Assembly: GCA_020631735.1 (NCBI GenBank)
Contig: CM036160.1
Coordinates: 4,014,407 to 4,078,406 of the forward strand
Origin: Saccharum officinarum
Lineage: Eukaryota > Streptophyta > Magnoliopsida > Poales > Poaceae
Direction: 5' to 3'
Length of the DNA stretch: 64,000 nt
A model generated the notes under the pieces. The model had not been told where the DNA came from. It ran no database searches and saw only the letters and a list, made by a program, of their open reading frames with translations. Within the stretch, counting starts at the first letter, position 1; each line of letters starts with the position of its first letter. This document shows positions 22,903-35,032 of this stretch, piece after piece. The translations under genes were made by a program, and so were the position numbers.

Positions 22903-25900
22903 TTATGCAAAGTATTTTTTTAAGAACCTCCCGTTGACCGGCGGCATGGGTCGGACTCCGTGTTGGTCGACTAGCTGGTAGGCGCCCCCGTCGTAGGCTT
23001 GCTCGATGACGTACGGTCCTTCCCACTTGGGCTCGAATTTTCCTTTCATCTTATGGGTGACGACAATGGGGCGTCGAAGCACGAGCACCAGCTCGCCTCT
23101 CCTGAAGACGCGCCTCTTGACGAGCTTGTCGTAGGCCCTTGTCATGTTCTGGCGATACAGCTCCAATGCTTGTACAGCGTGGAGACGTCCTTCCTCCAAG
23201 GCGTCAAGCTCCTGGAACCGCAGCTGGACCTGTTCGTCTTGAGTAAGACCATCACGAATAGCTACACGTAGAGATGGTAGCTGAATTTCTAAAGGCAAGA
23301 CTGCTTCACACCCGTACACAAGAGAGTATGGGGTGGCTTGAGTTGGGGTACGGACCGTGACACGGTACGCCCATAGCGCTTCATAGAGACGGTCATGCCA
23401 ATCTCTTTTATGCCTGTGCACCGTCTTCTTCAGTATTTTACCGAGGGTTTTGTTGAACGCCTCTATCATCCCGTTTGCTTGGGGATAATATCCAGTAGAA
23501 TAATTCCACTTGATTTTATATTTTTCCATGAACTGGTGCATCTTGCTCGACTTGAACGCCTTGGCATTATCGGAGGTGATCCGATGTGGAATTCCGAAGC
23601 GGTATATGATGTGCCGCTCCAGAAAGTTGATGGCGTTCGCGCTCTTGACCTCGCGCAGTGGTACTGCTTCTGCCCACTTGGAGAAGTAGTCTGTTGCTGC
23701 AAGGATGAAGCGATGACCTCCAGAAGATGGAGGGTCGATGGGGCCGATGACGTCCATGCCCCAAGCATCGAACGGCCACGCCGGGACCGTCGGGTGAAGA
23801 GGAACTGGCGGCAGGTGTTTGAAGTTTCCATGGATTTGGCAACCATGACACCTCTTCGCCACTTTCAGGCAATCCGTCATGATGCCCGGCCAGTAGTACC
23901 CAGCCAAGCGGATGCTGTGGTACATCTTTGGTCCGCTCTGGTGCCCACCGCAAACTCCGTGGTGCACCTCCTTCAGGACCTCATCAGCTTCTTGTTGGTT
24001 GACGCATCGAAGGAGTACCTCTTGTCCGTAGGCACGCCTATAGAGCACGCCTCCCTTGTAGATGTACGAGGGGAGCCGTCGTTGTAGTTGACGCCTCTTC
24101 GCCGCATCGTCGGGGAGAGCGCCATGCTTGAAGTAGTCGAGGAAGGGCTTACGCCAGTCGCCATCTTCAACGGCACACGCAGTGACGGCGTTAACTTCAT
24201 ACTCCTCTGGGACGAGCTCCAGAACGGCGGGAAGGAGCCACCTCTCCTCGACAGTGACCTGCGCGGGCTTGCCCTCGGGGAGGGCAAGCGCTGCTGCAAG
24301 CTTTGCCAAAGCATCAGCTGGAGCATTCCTGCTTCGCGGGACATGAATAATTTCAATATCCTTGAATTTGGTCATGAGTTTACGGGCTGCCTCACAATAT
24401 GGCATGAGCTCCGGTTTACGGACTTCATAGACGCCATTGACTTGACGAACAATGAGCTGAGAGTCCCCATAGACTCGTAAAGAACATACCTCCATGGAAA
24501 ACGCTAGGAGGAGACCGAAGATGAGCGCCTCGTACTCCGCTTCATTGTTAGAGCACTCCTCCTTGAGAAGAGAGAATGAGTGGTACATCACTCCTCCCTG
24601 TGGGGTCTTGAACACCAACCCAGCTCCAGCTCTCCGTCTTGGGGCATCGTTGAGGTTGACTTCTGTTCGCGAGGCGCCGTCGAAGTACAGCTCCCAGGGG
24701 GCTTCAAGCTCGGCGACGAAGACCTCCTCGTCTGGTAGCTCGGTGATGAGTGGAGAGTCGTCCGGTACAGGGTGTGCTGCTAGGAATTCTGCTAAAGCTT
24801 GCCCCTTGACGGCCTTTTGCGGCACGAAGGTGATGTCAAACTCCATCATGAGTAGCACCCACTTTGCTAGTCGCCCTGTAAGCACGGGCTGACTGAGCAA
24901 GTACTTTATTGGATCTGCTCTTGCCACCAGTTGGACTTCGTGCGCCAGCATGTAGTGCCTTAGCTTTTTCAAGGCAAAGATCAGTGCCAAACATAACTTC
25001 TCGATGGGAGAGTAGTTGTGTTCGGCGCCCACCATGGTGCGGCTCAAGTAGTAGCACGCCACCTCTTTGCCTTCGTCGTTGTGTTGTGCGAGCAGAGCGC
25101 CTAGTGAGTAAGGCTGCACCGCAATATAGAGAATAAGAGGGCGCCCTTTTACAGGAGCAGCCAGCACAGGAGGGTTAAGAAGGTACCTTTTGATGCTGTC
25201 AAAGCAATTTTGGCACTCCTTATCCCACACGAACGGTGCACCTTTCTTCATCAACTTGGAGAAGGGTTGTATGCGCCCGGACAGGTTGGAGATGAACCGC
25301 CGGATGTAGGCCAGATGTCCTTGAAGCGACTTCAACTCCTTCAGTTCTTGGGGAGGTGGCATCGACATGATGGCGGTGATCTTCTTTGGCTCGATCTCGA
25401 TGCCGCGTACTCGCACGATGAAGCCGAGGAAGACGCCGGATCGCACAGCAAACGCGCACTTGAGGGGGTTCATCTTGAGCTGGTGTTGGCGTAGCCGCTC
25501 GAAAACCACCTGCAGATCATCTCGATGGTTCCTCCGGTCTCTCGTCTTCACCACCATGTCGTCGACGTAGCACTCGACGGAGTGGTGGATCAAGTCCCCG
25601 AGAATGTACGTCATGGCACGCTGGTAGGTAGCGCCAGCGTTCTTCAGTCCGAAGGGCATCACCGTGTAGTAGAAATTGCCCTTGGGCGTTCTGAAGGCGG
25701 TGTCGAATGCGTCAACGGGGTCCATCTTTATTTGGTTGTAGCCAGATGACCCGTCCATGAAGGACAAGGCGTCAAACCCCGTGGTAGCATCGACTACCAT
25801 CTCCGTGATCGGTAGAGGGAAATCATCCTTGGGGCAAGCCCGGTTCAAGTCGCGAAAATCAACGCAGACTCGAACTTGCCCATTCTTCTTCTCCACCGGG

Positions 25901-28900
25901 ACGATGTTGGCGAGCCAGCGAGGGTATTGTATCTCTTTGATGAACCCTGCGGCGATCATCTTATCGACCTCCCTTATGACCTGGTCTTGAAACTCAGGTC
26001 GTAGGCGTCGAGGTGCTTGCTTAATGGGACGAAATTGTGGATCAATTGCCAGCTTGTGAGTGGCAACACGGGGATCCAACCCCGGCATCTCCTTGTAATT
26101 CCATGCGAAGCAATCCTTGTACTCCGTCAGGAAGCTTCTGTAGTCTTCCCGCTCCTCCTCCGTGAGTGAGGCGCTGACAAAAGTAGGTCGCGGATCATCC
26201 TCCGTCCCCAAGTTGATTTGCACGAGCTCGTCGACGGTAGGTTGCCCTCCATCTTCGAGTTCTTGAGGTGCTGGCGTAGCATCCAACTCCTCGCCTTCTT
26301 CAGCCGCTTTTGCTTCGACGAGGTGTTGTCGACGTCGTGTAGTGTACGAGCAGCCGGCTTCGTCTCCCGAATGGGTTGAGATGGTGAAGCAGTCGACGTC
26401 GTTGGAGTTGATCGGGCCTTCTCCCTCGTCGAAGTTGTTGATGCGGTGATATCCAAGTCCGTATTTGGGTTGCGCCTTGTTCTTTGCCTTGATGAGGGCC
26501 TCCGCTTGACTCCACCATTGCTCGCATACAGCTGGCGGCGGCGGCATCCTGTTGTTCGGACCGAGTGTGATCCCAGCCTTCTCTAGCAGGCGAGCCATCC
26601 TAGGCTCAGCCTTCATGGTCGTCAATGCCTCGCCTGGAATTGTCCATACTTCCAACTCATTAGTTGTCGATATGTACAATGATGGAGGCTGCATGCACGC
26701 AGCACTCTTTGCCACTTCTTCTATCTCAGCAACCCTCTTCATCACAACTCCTTCGTGAGTCGTCGCGGCTTGGCTTGTCGACGTCTGAGAGGTAGAACTC
26801 GACGGCACATCTTTGCTCATCGCAAGTAAGTTGCCACCCCCTTGTACGGTCGTGGGACCTCCAATGGTTAAGGTACCAGGCTTGGAATACTCCTTAGTTG
26901 ACAAAACCTCCTTTAACAATGGAGTAGTCATGGACGTCGAGGGGATAGCACACGCCTCTTGCCTGGTTCTCCTGGATCTTGGGGACGTCCTTCGCTTGGA
27001 CGGCGAGCGTGGCATGATGAGGGCCTTCACTTCGGGTGTTGATGTAGTGCCCGGCTTCAGTACAATGTCCGCCGCAGGTGCAACTCGACCAAGCTGATGC
27101 TTGTACTCCTCCACAGGGAAGTAGTACTTGGCATCGGCATGGTATGCCTCTTGTACGGTGTATGGCGTCATGTTGCCGATGATGCGTTGTTGCGTCTTGT
27201 CCCCGTCGAGGAACTTCAAGCATTGGTGCAGTGTAGACGGCACCACCCGATACTTGTGGATCCATGGCCTCCCCAGAAGCGCGGAGTATGACGTGTTGGC
27301 GTCGATGACGTAGAATCGCACCTTGAAGCTGAACGTAGCCATCTGGATCTTCACGGTGAGAGCGCCTAAAGTCGCCTTCCCGGAGTTGTCGAAGCCGCAG
27401 ATGATGACGTCCGTCTGCTCCAAGTCTTCCACTGCGAAGCCAGCCCGTGTTAAGCTTCGTAGGGGTAGGATGTTCACAGCAGACCCTGGGTCGATGAGGA
27501 TTCGACGGAGGTGTGCGGCCCCTATGTTCCCCTCGACGTATAGTGGACGATTGTGGTCACCGTCTTCTATCATCTCGTCTTCCTCGTCGAAGGTGATCTC
27601 ATTCACGTACAACGGGTTGTTGACGAGGCGATGCTTAGCCATGACCACCTCGTAGAGCTCCGGTTCTGTCAGCGCCTTCACAAGGGCTTCTCGGAGATCG
27701 GGCACTAGCATGAGAGCATCATAGACACTCAGAAGTGCAGGGATCCGCTTCAAGTGGGAGACAACGTTGTAGTCGATGTCTTCGATCCCCTTCTTTTTTG
27801 GCACCTCGAGTGCTCCCGGTGGCGGGGCATCTTCATTTATGGGCTTGCCTGCTTTTGGTTGCTTGGCTTGGGGTAGATCTTTGAGAAGTCTCCCACTTCT
27901 CAAGTTCATGTTGTCGACCTCCGCCAGGGCATCTGCTTGCTCCCTAGGCGTGAGTAGGCTTTGGTAGTCCGAGCCTCCGTCGTTGATGCTAGTGGAAGTG
28001 GCGTTGCATGTTGCCACGTTCGAGGTCGAGGCAGAGCTCGACTCTCCTTGCACCTCCTTGGTTTCTTCACTTGGCGCCTGCCCCCAGCCTTTGGGCAAGT
28101 ATTCTGCCAAAGTAGCATGTATGCGGCCTGCACGAGGGAAGGGCGCATCTCCTTCCGCCTTGGGGACGAACCGTGGTGGTAGGCGCCTCCGACTTGGGTC
28201 CGGCTGCCTTGGTGTTGAAGTAGCACGTGGAGACGCGATTGTGCCAGGATGTCGAGGGGGACGCCCATTTGATCGCCGTCGACGTTGCACCTTGGTCCAT
28301 GCTTCCCCTTGGGCGGTCCTTGGGGCCTCCATCACTGTGGTCGGAGCCTCCTGGAGCGCCATGCGGGAGAGCCGCTCCTCCACCTGCGCTAACGGCACCC
28401 ATGATCCTTCGTCTTCTTCTCCACCTTGTCTTGGGGAAGAGGGCGTTGCCACCACCACCATGTTGACGGCGCGGTAGTCGGGGTTGACAGCATCAGGATC
28501 TAGGTTGATCCTCTTCTCCTTGATGGCCTTCTCAAGCCACTCCTTGAAGGCGATACAATCCTCGATCGTATGACCCAGGTACCTGTGAAACGGACAGTAC
28601 AAGGGGTTGTTATCCATATGTACCTGGTCCGGTCGTCGTGGTTCAGGAAGGTTGAGCGCTCCATGGTCCATCAGCTGCCCAAACATGTCCTTCACCAGCT
28701 CGCGCTTGAAGATGTACTGCTTCTGGAGAAGTTCTTGAAGGCGCGTTCTCCTCCCTCCTTGCTCGTTCCTAGCGCCAAAAGTAGGCACTTGGGCTTGAGG
28801 AGTGTTGACGAAGACCCTTGCCGCGTTAGCCTCCGCTTGAGCCTTCACCTTGCCCCCAGCATTATTGGGCTTCGCAGTCGTGCTAAACCGCTTGGCGGGG

Positions 28901-31900
28901 TCGAGGGCACTCGCGTTCTTGTAGAGCTCCATGATTTGAGGCGACTTCTCGAACTCTATCTTGGTGGCAGCCACAGCAGAGCTCAGATCACTGAACGTCT
29001 TGGGCTCTCGCCGAGAAACTTCGAGCGACCAGTGTTGCAACATTCCATGAATGCACATTCCGATCGCATCTTCGAGGTGCATATCCCTCGCCAACCGTAC
29101 AAAGCTATCTCGGAACCGGATGATGTAGTCATCGATGGCTTCCTCACGTCGTTGCTTGACTTGGGACAACTCGACGATGGAGATGTCCCTCTTCATGGCG
29201 ACGAAGTGTTTCTTGAACACGCTCTTCATGCCCGTCCAGTTGCTAATAGACCCTACGGGCAGCCGGCTGTACCAATGGAACGCCGCACCAGTCAGGGATC
29301 CGGAGAATTGGCGTAGTAGCAACGACGAGTTGTTAGCCGTGTCGCCGCACGCCGCCTCAAAGTAAGCGATGTGCTCCTTCGCGTCGCCAGTCCCATCGAA
29401 TTGACGGAACTTTGGAGGGCGCCATCCTGCAGGGAAAGGCACAAGGTCGTGCCAAGCTTCGTACGGCTTCTCCAAGTCGCCTTCAAGTGAGTGTGGCGCT
29501 TGGTCGTTCGCCATCTGCCGTAGCTTCTTGGTCACCATGTCTTCGACTATGTCGTGATAGTCTTTTAGCGTCGATGGTTGTGGTCCTGCATTTGCCGAAG
29601 CAGAGATGTTCCGCAACGGAGGAGGGCGTGTACCTGCTATACCCTCTACTTCTTCGAGTTGCGGGTCTTCATTAGCCTGGCGCTCCCCGTCATGTGGCGC
29701 CTCTTGTACTCTAGCCGTCACTAGCTCAACGAGTTGGTCGAACTTTGTTGACAGCTCCCTGATCACAGCAGCCTGTGCTTGCACTTGTTCTTCCAGGGTT
29801 GTTCTTTGGGCGATGTCCTCCCCCGCCATGTGTGCTGGCGCGGTGTTGAAGTCATCGATGTTAGCCTCCCCATCTGATGGGATGGAACGTGCGAGGTTGT
29901 CGAAGAGAGGCATTGTGGAATGCACTTCTAGTGACGCAGAAGATTCGGAGTCAGAATTATCGGTGTAGGGGCCTGAAAATTCTTTCTCCTCATTGAACGT
30001 GTCGCGCCTCGCCTTTTGTTCCGCCATGGACTTAAGCCGAGTGCTAGCTCCAGCTCGGTCCGCGATTTGTTGCAGCTCATCAGGGTCTTGTGGAAGCCGC
30101 GACGAGATGTCGGTGTAGCGCCTCGGAGATATGTCCGATGCCAGCGCCTGATCGCCCTCTGATAGCGCATTCCTCCCCTCAGTTACGGGAAGACAAGGAG
30201 CCGACGTCTTGGTGAAGTTCACCCTTGGGTTCACTAGGATCTCCTCGTCAGAAGGGTAGGTGAAGTCATGGGTCACTGGAGGCGGGACCCAAGTTTCTTC
30301 AGGCTCGCCTCCTGAATGTGTCGTCAATGTAGCGCACATGACAACATCCGTCTCAGTTGCCCCCGGTACCTTCTCCTTGTGAAGGGGAGTTTCGGTTCTT
30401 GGAGAACCTTTCTCACCCCTTGCAGAGGTGTCGTCGTCTTGTTCTTGGAGTGGAGGTCCACCTTCTTGTGTAGGCAGCGCCTTCTCGACACCTTCCATAG
30501 GGGTTGCTGATCCTGAGGACGTTCCGCTCGAGCTACCTGTGGAAGCTATGCTTGGAGTAGCCTCCTGTGATCTCTTCAGGATGGTCAAGGGGGGCTTCTG
30601 AATAGAAGCGGCCTCTTTCCCTTCCGCCTTGGCGCTTCGCACCTTCCGGGGCTTCGGGGTTAAGCGCCTGAGGAGGTAGTTGTACCTCTCATCACCTTCC
30701 AGAGTAGGGGAGATGCGGAACATGATTCTCCCGTCCTCCTCACGAACTTCTCCATCGGCGCGGATGCGGACTTGAGTGTGCTTAAGCACTAGTTCTTCAA
30801 GCTCGCGGTACAACGCTTGGCGATTCCTTCGCCGCCTTTCACGCTTGCGTTGGTTCTCCGTGGGCACGTGTCGAGCTTGTAGTGGAGCTCGTGATGCTGG
30901 AGGAACCACCGGCCTGCCTGGTTGTGGAGGATTGGTTGAAGCGTTCTCCTCTCGCCGCCTGAACATCAGGACTTGACGTGGAGGAGAAACTAGAACCGGG
31001 GGAAGCCTTCCAACTTCTGGAGCTCCATTGGTGCGTCGTTGTTGGGCTTCGCGAGGGGGTGCAGCATAGTCGTTACGCCTCGCCCACATGTTTCGTCGTG
31101 GAGGCGGAGCCATGTATCCTCGATGCGCAGGTGGTGGAGACCTACGGCGTGGCGCCAAGGTCTGGCGCTCATGTTGGGGATGATGGCTTGGCGCGCGTCT
31201 CTCCGCCCCGCTCCTAAATCGAGCCGAGGAAGACTCTGGTGCATCTTGAAGCCTTCTCCCGAGTTGGGCAACCTGGTCTTGTAGACGGCGGATCTCCTCT
31301 CGCACGCCTCCATCTTGAGGTGTAGACTCCTGGGTTTGCAAAGGAGCAAACCTATTGGCACCAGTCGAGGGTGCGCCGTTGGTTGCTGACGTGTGTAGAC
31401 AGGAGACCCATCCAGTCGGTTGGATTGGGATCCTGTTGTCGATGATGTGAGTCGGGCCGGAGAAGCAATGTTGCTTGCTCGAGCGACGCTTTTTCCAGTA
31501 CTCCCGCATGATCGTGCGCCTCACTAACTCCTTGATCTTGGTAGGTTCATATGCCCACCCGTCAGGGAACAAGTTGTACGGCGGCTCTGCAATGCTGGGA
31601 TAGGTGAACACCCTATGGCTGAGGTCTCTCACGTCCAGAGACCAGTCCTCCTTGGGGATAGCGCTCCGCGCAATGCGAGCGCTAACCTGTTGATGGAGCT
31701 GTTGTACCTTGCGGTACTTCCTCCTGTAGTTGCGTAGTGGGTGTGGGCTTGACGCATGGCGAGCATACGTCATCTGTCGACGCAGGTTGGCGGAGACAGC
31801 TTCCAGGGCCTCCAGAAGCTCCACGTCCGTATGTTCCACAGGTGGAACGGACATGTCTTGCGCCGCCGGCATCGTCAGGTGTTGCAAGGTTGCATGCCTT

Positions 31901-32313
31901 GCACGCCTGTTGTTCGCCTTGGAACGTAGCTGTTGTGCGGTATGGATGTCTCCCTTGACCTCCGCGATGGTGGACTTCTTCAGGAGGGCGCGAGCTTCCA
32001 GCATGAGGTCGCGACGCTCCTTCCTGGACTTGGCGAAGGCTCGCTTCAGCGCCTTCTTCGACTCGAGCCTCTGGAACGACGCCGGGTCTTGCGTCTGGTG
32101 GAGGTAGGTCTTGTCGCCGTGCTCGAAGACCACGACTGGAGGGTGTGTGCCGAAGGAGATCAAGATCGGGGTCTCGACGTCGACGGCGTTGCGTGCTCCT
32201 CCAGTTTCCTTCTGGACCGCCACGGGACAAGTCTTCTGGAACGCCATGGGGAACGCCGGGTTGACGTCAGCAACTCCATGTAGTCCTCCCGCCTGTCCGA
32301 AGATCGGCACCAT
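22903..32313 (-). CDS. Retrotransposon gag-pol polyprotein, 3,136 aa, intact
   Basis: A single ORF from ATG 32313 to stop 22903. Approximate residue positions: 1-950, a long N-terminal extension (Arg/Ser/Pro-rich, no recognised domain); 955-1115, retrotransposon gag core (FRQFDGTGD start); ~1240, a zinc-knuckle-like [14 protein letters not shown]; ~1585-1700, aspartic protease with ILIDPGSA (DPG where DTG/DSG is usual) and ALLGRPW; ~2105-2290, reverse transcriptase with YVDD near 2250; ~2360-2515, RNase H; ~2540-2680, archaeal-type RNase H ([21 protein letters not shown]); ~2780-2830, integrase HHCC zinc finger; ~2850-2960, integrase core with [15 protein letters not shown] and NGMIEAF giving the D, D, E residues. 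The C-terminus has a KWEGPY motif. The products build the particle, copy the RNA and integrate the DNA. No stop or frameshift separates gag from pol, so the gag:pol ratio must be set another way. Confidence 0.95.
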   Translation of the reverse strand: MVPIFGQAGGLHGVADVNPAFPMAFQKTCPVAVQKETGGARNAVDVETPILISFGTHPPVVVFEHGDKTYLHQTQDPASFQRLESKKALKRAFAKSRKERRDLMLEARALLKKSTIAEVKGDIHTAQQLRSKANNRRARHATLQHLTMPAAQDMSVPPVEHTDVELLEALEAVSANLRRQMTYARHASSPHPLRNYRRKYRKVQQLHQQVSARIARSAIPKEDWSLDVRDLSHRVFTYPSIAEPPYNLFPDGWAYEPTKIKELVRRTIMREYWKKRRSSKQHCFSGPTHIIDNRIPIQPTGWVSCLHTSATNGAPSTGANRFAPLQTQESTPQDGGVREEIRRLQDQVAQLGRRLQDAPESSSARFRSGAERRAPSHHPQHERQTLAPRRRSPPPAHRGYMAPPPRRNMWARRNDYAAPPREAQQRRTNGAPEVGRLPPVLVSPPRQVLMFRRREENASTNPPQPGRPVVPPASRAPLQARHVPTENQRKRERRRRNRQALYRELEELVLKHTQVRIRADGEVREEDGRIMFRISPTLEGDERYNYLLRRLTPKPRKVRSAKAEGKEAASIQKPPLTILKRSQEATPSIASTGSSSGTSSGSATPMEGVEKALPTQEGGPPLQEQDDDTSARGEKGSPRTETPLHKEKVPGATETDVVMCATLTTHSGGEPEETWVPPPVTHDFTYPSDEEILVNPRVNFTKTSAPCLPVTEGRNALSEGDQALASDISPRRYTDISSRLPQDPDELQQIADRAGASTRLKSMAEQKARRDTFNEEKEFSGPYTDNSDSESSASLEVHSTMPLFDNLARSIPSDGEANIDDFNTAPAHMAGEDIAQRTTLEEQVQAQAAVIRELSTKFDQLVELVTARVQEAPHDGERQANEDPQLEEVEGIAGTRPPPLRNISASANAGPQPSTLKDYHDIVEDMVTKKLRQMANDQAPHSLEGDLEKPYEAWHDLVPFPAGWRPPKFRQFDGTGDAKEHIAYFEAACGDTANNSSLLLRQFSGSLTGAAFHWYSRLPVGSISNWTGMKSVFKKHFVAMKRDISIVELSQVKQRREEAIDDYIIRFRDSFVRLARDMHLEDAIGMCIHGMLQHWSLEVSRREPKTFSDLSSAVAATKIEFEKSPQIMELYKNASALDPAKRFSTTAKPNNAGGKVKAQAEANAARVFVNTPQAQVPTFGARNEQGGRRTRLQELLQKQYIFKRELVKDMFGQLMDHGALNLPEPRRPDQVHMDNNPLYCPFHRYLGHTIEDCIAFKEWLEKAIKEKRINLDPDAVNPDYRAVNMVVVATPSSPRQGGEEDEGSWVPLAQVEERLSRMALQEAPTTVMEAPRTAQGEAWTKVQRRRRSNGRPPRHPGTIASPRATSTPRQPDPSRRRLPPRFVPKAEGDAPFPRAGRIHATLAEYLPKGWGQAPSEETKEVQGESSSASTSNVATCNATSTSINDGGSDYQSLLTPREQADALAEVDNMNLRSGRLLKDLPQAKQPKAGKPINEDAPPPGALEVPKKKGIEDIDYNVVSHLKRIPALLSVYDALMLVPDLREALVKALTEPELYEVVMAKHRLVNNPLYVNEITFDEEDEMIEDGDHNRPLYVEGNIGAAHLRRILIDPGSAVNILPLRSLTRAGFAVEDLEQTDVIICGFDNSGKATLGALTVKIQMATFSFKVRFYVIDANTSYSALLGRPWIHKYRVVPSTLHQCLKFLDGDKTQQRIIGNMTPYTVQEAYHADAKYYFPVEEYKHQLGRVAPAADIVLKPGTTSTPEVKALIMPRSPSKRRTSPRSRRTRQEACAIPSTSMTTPLLKEVLSTKEYSKPGTLTIGGPTTVQGGGNLLAMSKDVPSSSTSQTSTSQAATTHEGVVMKRVAEIEEVAKSAACMQPPSLYISTTNELEVWTIPGEALTTMKAEPRMARLLEKAGITLGPNNRMPPPPAVCEQWWSQAEALIKAKNKAQPKYGLGYHRINNFDEGEGPINSNDVDCFTISTHSGDEAGCSYTTRRRQHLVEAKAAEEGEELDATPAPQELEDGGQPTVDELVQINLGTEDDPRPTFVSASLTEEEREDYRSFLTEYKDCFAWNYKEMPGLDPRVATHKLAIDPQFRPIKQAPRRLRPEFQDQVIREVDKMIAAGFIKEIQYPRWLANIVPVEKKNGQVRVCVDFRDLNRACPKDDFPLPITEMVVDATTGFDALSFMDGSSGYNQIKMDPVDAFDTAFRTPKGNFYYTVMPFGLKNAGATYQRAMTYILGDLIHHSVECYVDDMVVKTRDRRNHRDDLQVVFERLRQHQLKMNPLKCAFAVRSGVFLGFIVRVRGIEIEPKKITAIMSMPPPQELKELKSLQGHLAYIRRFISNLSGRIQPFSKLMKKGAPFVWDKECQNCFDSIKRYLLNPPVLAAPVKGRPLILYIAVQPYSLGALLAQHNDEGKEVACYYLSRTMVGAEHNYSPIEKLCLALIFALKKLRHYMLAHEVQLVARADPIKYLLSQPVLTGRLAKWVLLMMEFDITFVPQKAVKGQALAEFLAAHPVPDDSPLITELPDEEVFVAELEAPWELYFDGASRTEVNLNDAPRRRAGAGLVFKTPQGGVMYHSFSLLKEECSNNEAEYEALIFGLLLAFSMEVCSLRVYGDSQLIVRQVNGVYEVRKPELMPYCEAARKLMTKFKDIEIIHVPRSRNAPADALAKLAAALALPEGKPAQVTVEERWLLPAVLELVPEEYEVNAVTACAVEDGDWRKPFLDYFKHGALPDDAAKRRQLQRRLPSYIYKGGVLYRRAYGQEVLLRCVNQQEADEVLKEVHHGVCGGHQSGPKMYHSIRLAGYYWPGIMTDCLKVAKRCHGCQIHGNFKHLPPVPLHPTVPAWPFDAWGMDVIGPIDPPSSGGHRFILAATDYFSKWAEAVPLREVKSANAINFLERHIIYRFGIPHRITSDNAKAFKSSKMHQFMEKYKIKWNYSTGYYPQANGMIEAFNKTLGKILKKTVHRHKRDWHDRLYEALWAYRVTVRTPTQATPYSLVYGCEAVLPLEIQLPSLRVAIRDGLTQDEQVQLRFQELDALEEGRLHAVQALELYRQNMTRAYDKLVKRRVFRRGELVLVLRRPIVVTHKMKGKFEPKWEGPYVIEQAYDGGAYQLVDQHGVRPMPPVNGRFLKKYFA

Positions 32314-32509
32314 GAATTGCCCGATTTGAATCAGGCTCGGCTCCTCGGTAGTTGCAGCGTCGGATGGTCCTCCTGTAAGAAGGGGCCATTCATTAAGACA
32401 GCTCCAACTTGGGGACCGTCATGCAGTCGTGCAACATGCTGTGCTTGTTGGAGGAGAGGCGAAGACGAATCCGACGACCACAATGCAGCAGAGATGGGAG
32501 GAGAACCGG
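32314..32509 (-). other. 5' untranslated leader of the retrotransposon
   Basis: About 200 bases lie between the PBS and the gag-pol ATG. No separate conserved ORF was recognised. Confidence 0.6.
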
Positions 32510-32527
32510 GTCCCACCGGGCGTGCCA
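32510..32527 (-). other. Primer binding site
   Basis: Minus-strand TGGCACGCCCGGTGGGAC lies three bases inside the 5' LTR. The TGG start fits a tRNA CCA end. I could not assign the tRNA species with confidence; it is not the initiator-Met type (TGGTATCAGAGC). Confidence 0.8.
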
Positions 32528-32530
32528 ATT

Positions 32531-34361
32531 TGTTTGGACACCAAAAAAAACACCCCGCCGCAGGCGGTGTCTCAAGTGGAACAAGTGCGGGCGTGCCAGT
32601 GTACTGAGTACACAGAGATAACAAGAGAACAAGTATTTTATTAATCATCACGAGTTAATAAATACAAGCTCTCGTAGATGCGCGCGCTATGGCCAGCTGG
32701 CGGCGATCTGACTAGGCGTCGTGGTCTCCTGGTTCCTGGGGCCTCGGAAAGCTCCCAGTTAATTACCCCGGTGAGTCAGGCTCACAGAGTACCTCCGATT
32801 CTGCTGCTGTGGTCGTCGTCTTCAATCTTCGCTTCATGTCTCCATGCTTGTGGGTTGGTGTAGATATGGGTGGCGTCGGCGTGATGGCCTCGTCGGTCCA
32901 TGAGCCGGAGTAGCAGAGCTGAATCATCAGCTTCGCCCGCCCGTGTCGTTCGCCTCGTCGGTGTCAAACGGCACGTAGTGTAGTCGTGGTTGCACTTGCA
33001 TGGTTGGTGTAGCTTGGATCGCTTCGGACTCCTCAGCAGCGTCGTCGTGGTACTCCGTGAAACTGATCATCTAGAGTTGTTGAAGTTGTTGATGAAGATT
33101 TGTACGTCGCCTTGCTCGTGTTCTCGGCATACGTAGACGGCACGTGCATGCATGGCCTGTACGTGCACGTATATGCATGTGCATCTAGGCTTTGCATGCC
33201 TCTTGCAGTAGTATTTGCATCTTGGTGTAGTACTTGTATCTTCATGTTCTTGTCCTGGCAGCCGCGTTCGGATCTCAGCCTCCAGGTCCACGTCGCGGGC
33301 ATGTCCGACACCAGCAAGCCGAAGCCCGCCGGGCGATGCTCCGTCTCCTTGCAACGCGATGACCATCGCAGTCCGGCGCCGTCTTGATCGTCCGGCTACC
33401 GTATCCCAATCTACTCGGCCAGGACCATGACACCAGCCAACATGTATGCAACTGCGTAGGATTAGAAGAGATAAATGACTAGATTAGTCTCTTACCCATG
33501 CAGAAGGACGTGCACACCATGGCTTCGAGTGGATGGATGAAGAAGCCTCGCTCAACTTGCTTGCTGGCTTCCTGGATGAAGACGCCTGGGTCCCCTCGTG
33601 CGGCGGCCGGACGTCGGTGTTATTATGGATACGAACGTGCGCTTGCTGCTGAAGAGCCTGGCGGCGCTGTTTGCTTTGTGGATGAAAAAGTGCCCTCCCC
33701 TGCGTGAAGACCTAAGTCTCTTTATATAGGCAGCAGCTAGGGTAGCAGCTGGACTCCTGGCCGCATGCACGAGCCGCCAGAAAGTCGTTAGCCAGCGCCG
33801 ATATACCCGGAACCGTCTCCTTCCTTGCTTCGTACGCCGGATGAAGCACGTACTTATCCACGTGCCATGATTATCTCGTGAAAACGCTTCTAGAAGGATT
33901 CTGTGGGTTGGACCTGTCATCCGCAGGCCCAAAAAAAATTCACCGGCCCGGACTGTGGTTGAGGTACAAGATCGTACTCCGTATACGGTTTCACCTATAC
34001 GCCATATAATACGCACATGATCTGAATTCGACCCCACAGACGTCATGTGCCGCGCCTGTGGCTGCCTGGTGGGCTCTGATCGCTTGCTAATTAAAGGCGT
34101 TTGAGCTCCGCCATATTTGAGAAGTGTATACCACGCATGGAACGTATACATACTTAGCTTGCATGTCGACGTATGCATGCATGCACGGCGTAGTAACGTG
34201 TTAGCTTCTTTCTTTTCCAGCACACGTAAATAAACATGCGCACTATTAGCTCATCACAGTCCAATGGAACCTGATTCATGTTTTTTTTTTTCCTTATTTT
34301 CAGTAGCACATTTAGATGTACATGCATACTAGTGAAATTTTGTACAAAATCTCGTCAAACA
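32531..34361 (-). repeat. 5' LTR of copy B (1,831 bp)
   Basis: It matches the 3' LTR end to end. The element-sense TATA box CCTATATAAA at 33721-33730 predicts the genomic RNA start near 33695, giving U3 of ~670 bases and R+U5 of ~1.16 kb. Substitutions against the 3' LTR include CTGAG/CTAAG near 32605 and GCTGAAT/GCTGGAT near 32921. Confidence 0.93.
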
Positions 34362-34366
34362 AGGGA
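34362..34366. repeat. Target site duplication, right (AGGGA)
   Basis: Identical to 15420-15424 and directly adjacent to the LTR end. Confidence 0.93.
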
Positions 34367-34371
34367 AATTG

Positions 34372-34789
34372 AAAATATGTAGTGCAAACCTAAAGGTAGG
34401 GTGCAAACATATAAACTTTTTTAAAAACGTACTTTGGTGATTTCGAAAATTTTGAAACACTGCATATCCATAGTTTACCCATATCTGTATTTTGTTGCAA
34501 AACTTGAGAATCATACTCAACCTAGTCGAGAAAAAATCATGCAAAAAATTACAAAATTTAGGTGCATATCCACTACAAGAAAAATTCCTAGGAATTTTGT
34601 TTTCTAGTGCACATGGACTCCAATTTTGTTATTTTTGTATGATTTTTTCTATATTGAGTTTGAATCTCAACTTTTGCAACAAACTATATATATGGATGCA
34701 CTATGGATGTGTGTTGTTTTAAAATTCTCCAAATCACGGAAGTATGCTTTTCGAAAAAGTTTGCATGTTAGGTTTGCACTACATATTTT
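34372..34789. repeat. Fold-back (palindromic) MITE, ~418 bp
   Basis: The ends are perfect inverted repeats over about 22 bases: left AAAATATGTAGTGCAAACC, right its reverse complement ending in CATATTTT. Most of the interior also pairs imperfectly (for example TTGTTGCAAAACTTGAGAAT near 34490 against ATCTCAACTTTTGCAACAAA near 34663), so the whole element could fold into one hairpin. The target duplication is unclear, so the superfamily is not assigned. The retrotransposon inserted within ten bases of its left end. Confidence 0.8.
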
Positions 34790-35032
34790 GCCGGGATGGA
34801 AAGATATTTTAGTAACAAAGATGTGTCAAAATATAGCATAGGCCTAGCCATCAACTTCCGAGGTCCATTATGGTGTACACGGGTGCTCTGTGGCATTGGC
34901 CCTTCCTAGGGGCGGCGACCGTCACCAGCGTTAGCTCCCACGGACGAGCATAAACCTCTGAGAGGGGTGCCCGGAGCAGATTGCTAACAGCAGCGGCTGG
35001 TGCCTCCTGCTGTTGCCTCCGGGGGTGGGCTG
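34790..35032. other. Intergenic, no feature recognised
   Basis: GC content rises toward the next ORF. This could be its leader, but no TATA box was identified. Confidence 0.4.

Larger units (their letters stand above)
15425..34361 (-). mobile_element. Complete 18.9-kb Tat-lineage Gypsy LTR retrotransposon, copy B
   Basis: The order on the minus strand is: 5' LTR (34361-32531), PBS (32527-32510), gag-pol ORF (32313-22903), a ~3-kb non-coding region with tandem repeats (22902-19936), an antisense spliced gene (19935-17645 read backward), polypurine tract (17260-17246) and 3' LTR (17245-15425). Both ends carry AGGGA. Tat placement rests on the second, archaeal-type RNase H between RNase H and integrase and on extra coding capacity between pol and the 3' LTR. 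Both are established traits of Tat/Ogre/Grande-type elements. The LTRs differ by only about 2-3 substitutions plus several homopolymer-length differences, so the insertion looks very young. An open polyprotein, PBS, PPT and TSD suggest autonomy. Confidence 0.95.

Noticed and set aside
32510..32527. Assigning a specific primer tRNA
   Set aside because: The PBS start is clear, but I could not match it to a plant tRNA 3' end from sequence alone.
1..34361. Two independent tandem insertions of the same retrotransposon
   Set aside because: The flanking host DNA and target sequence beyond the 5' LTR are the same in both copies and an N gap separates them. A duplicated assembly of one locus is simpler.
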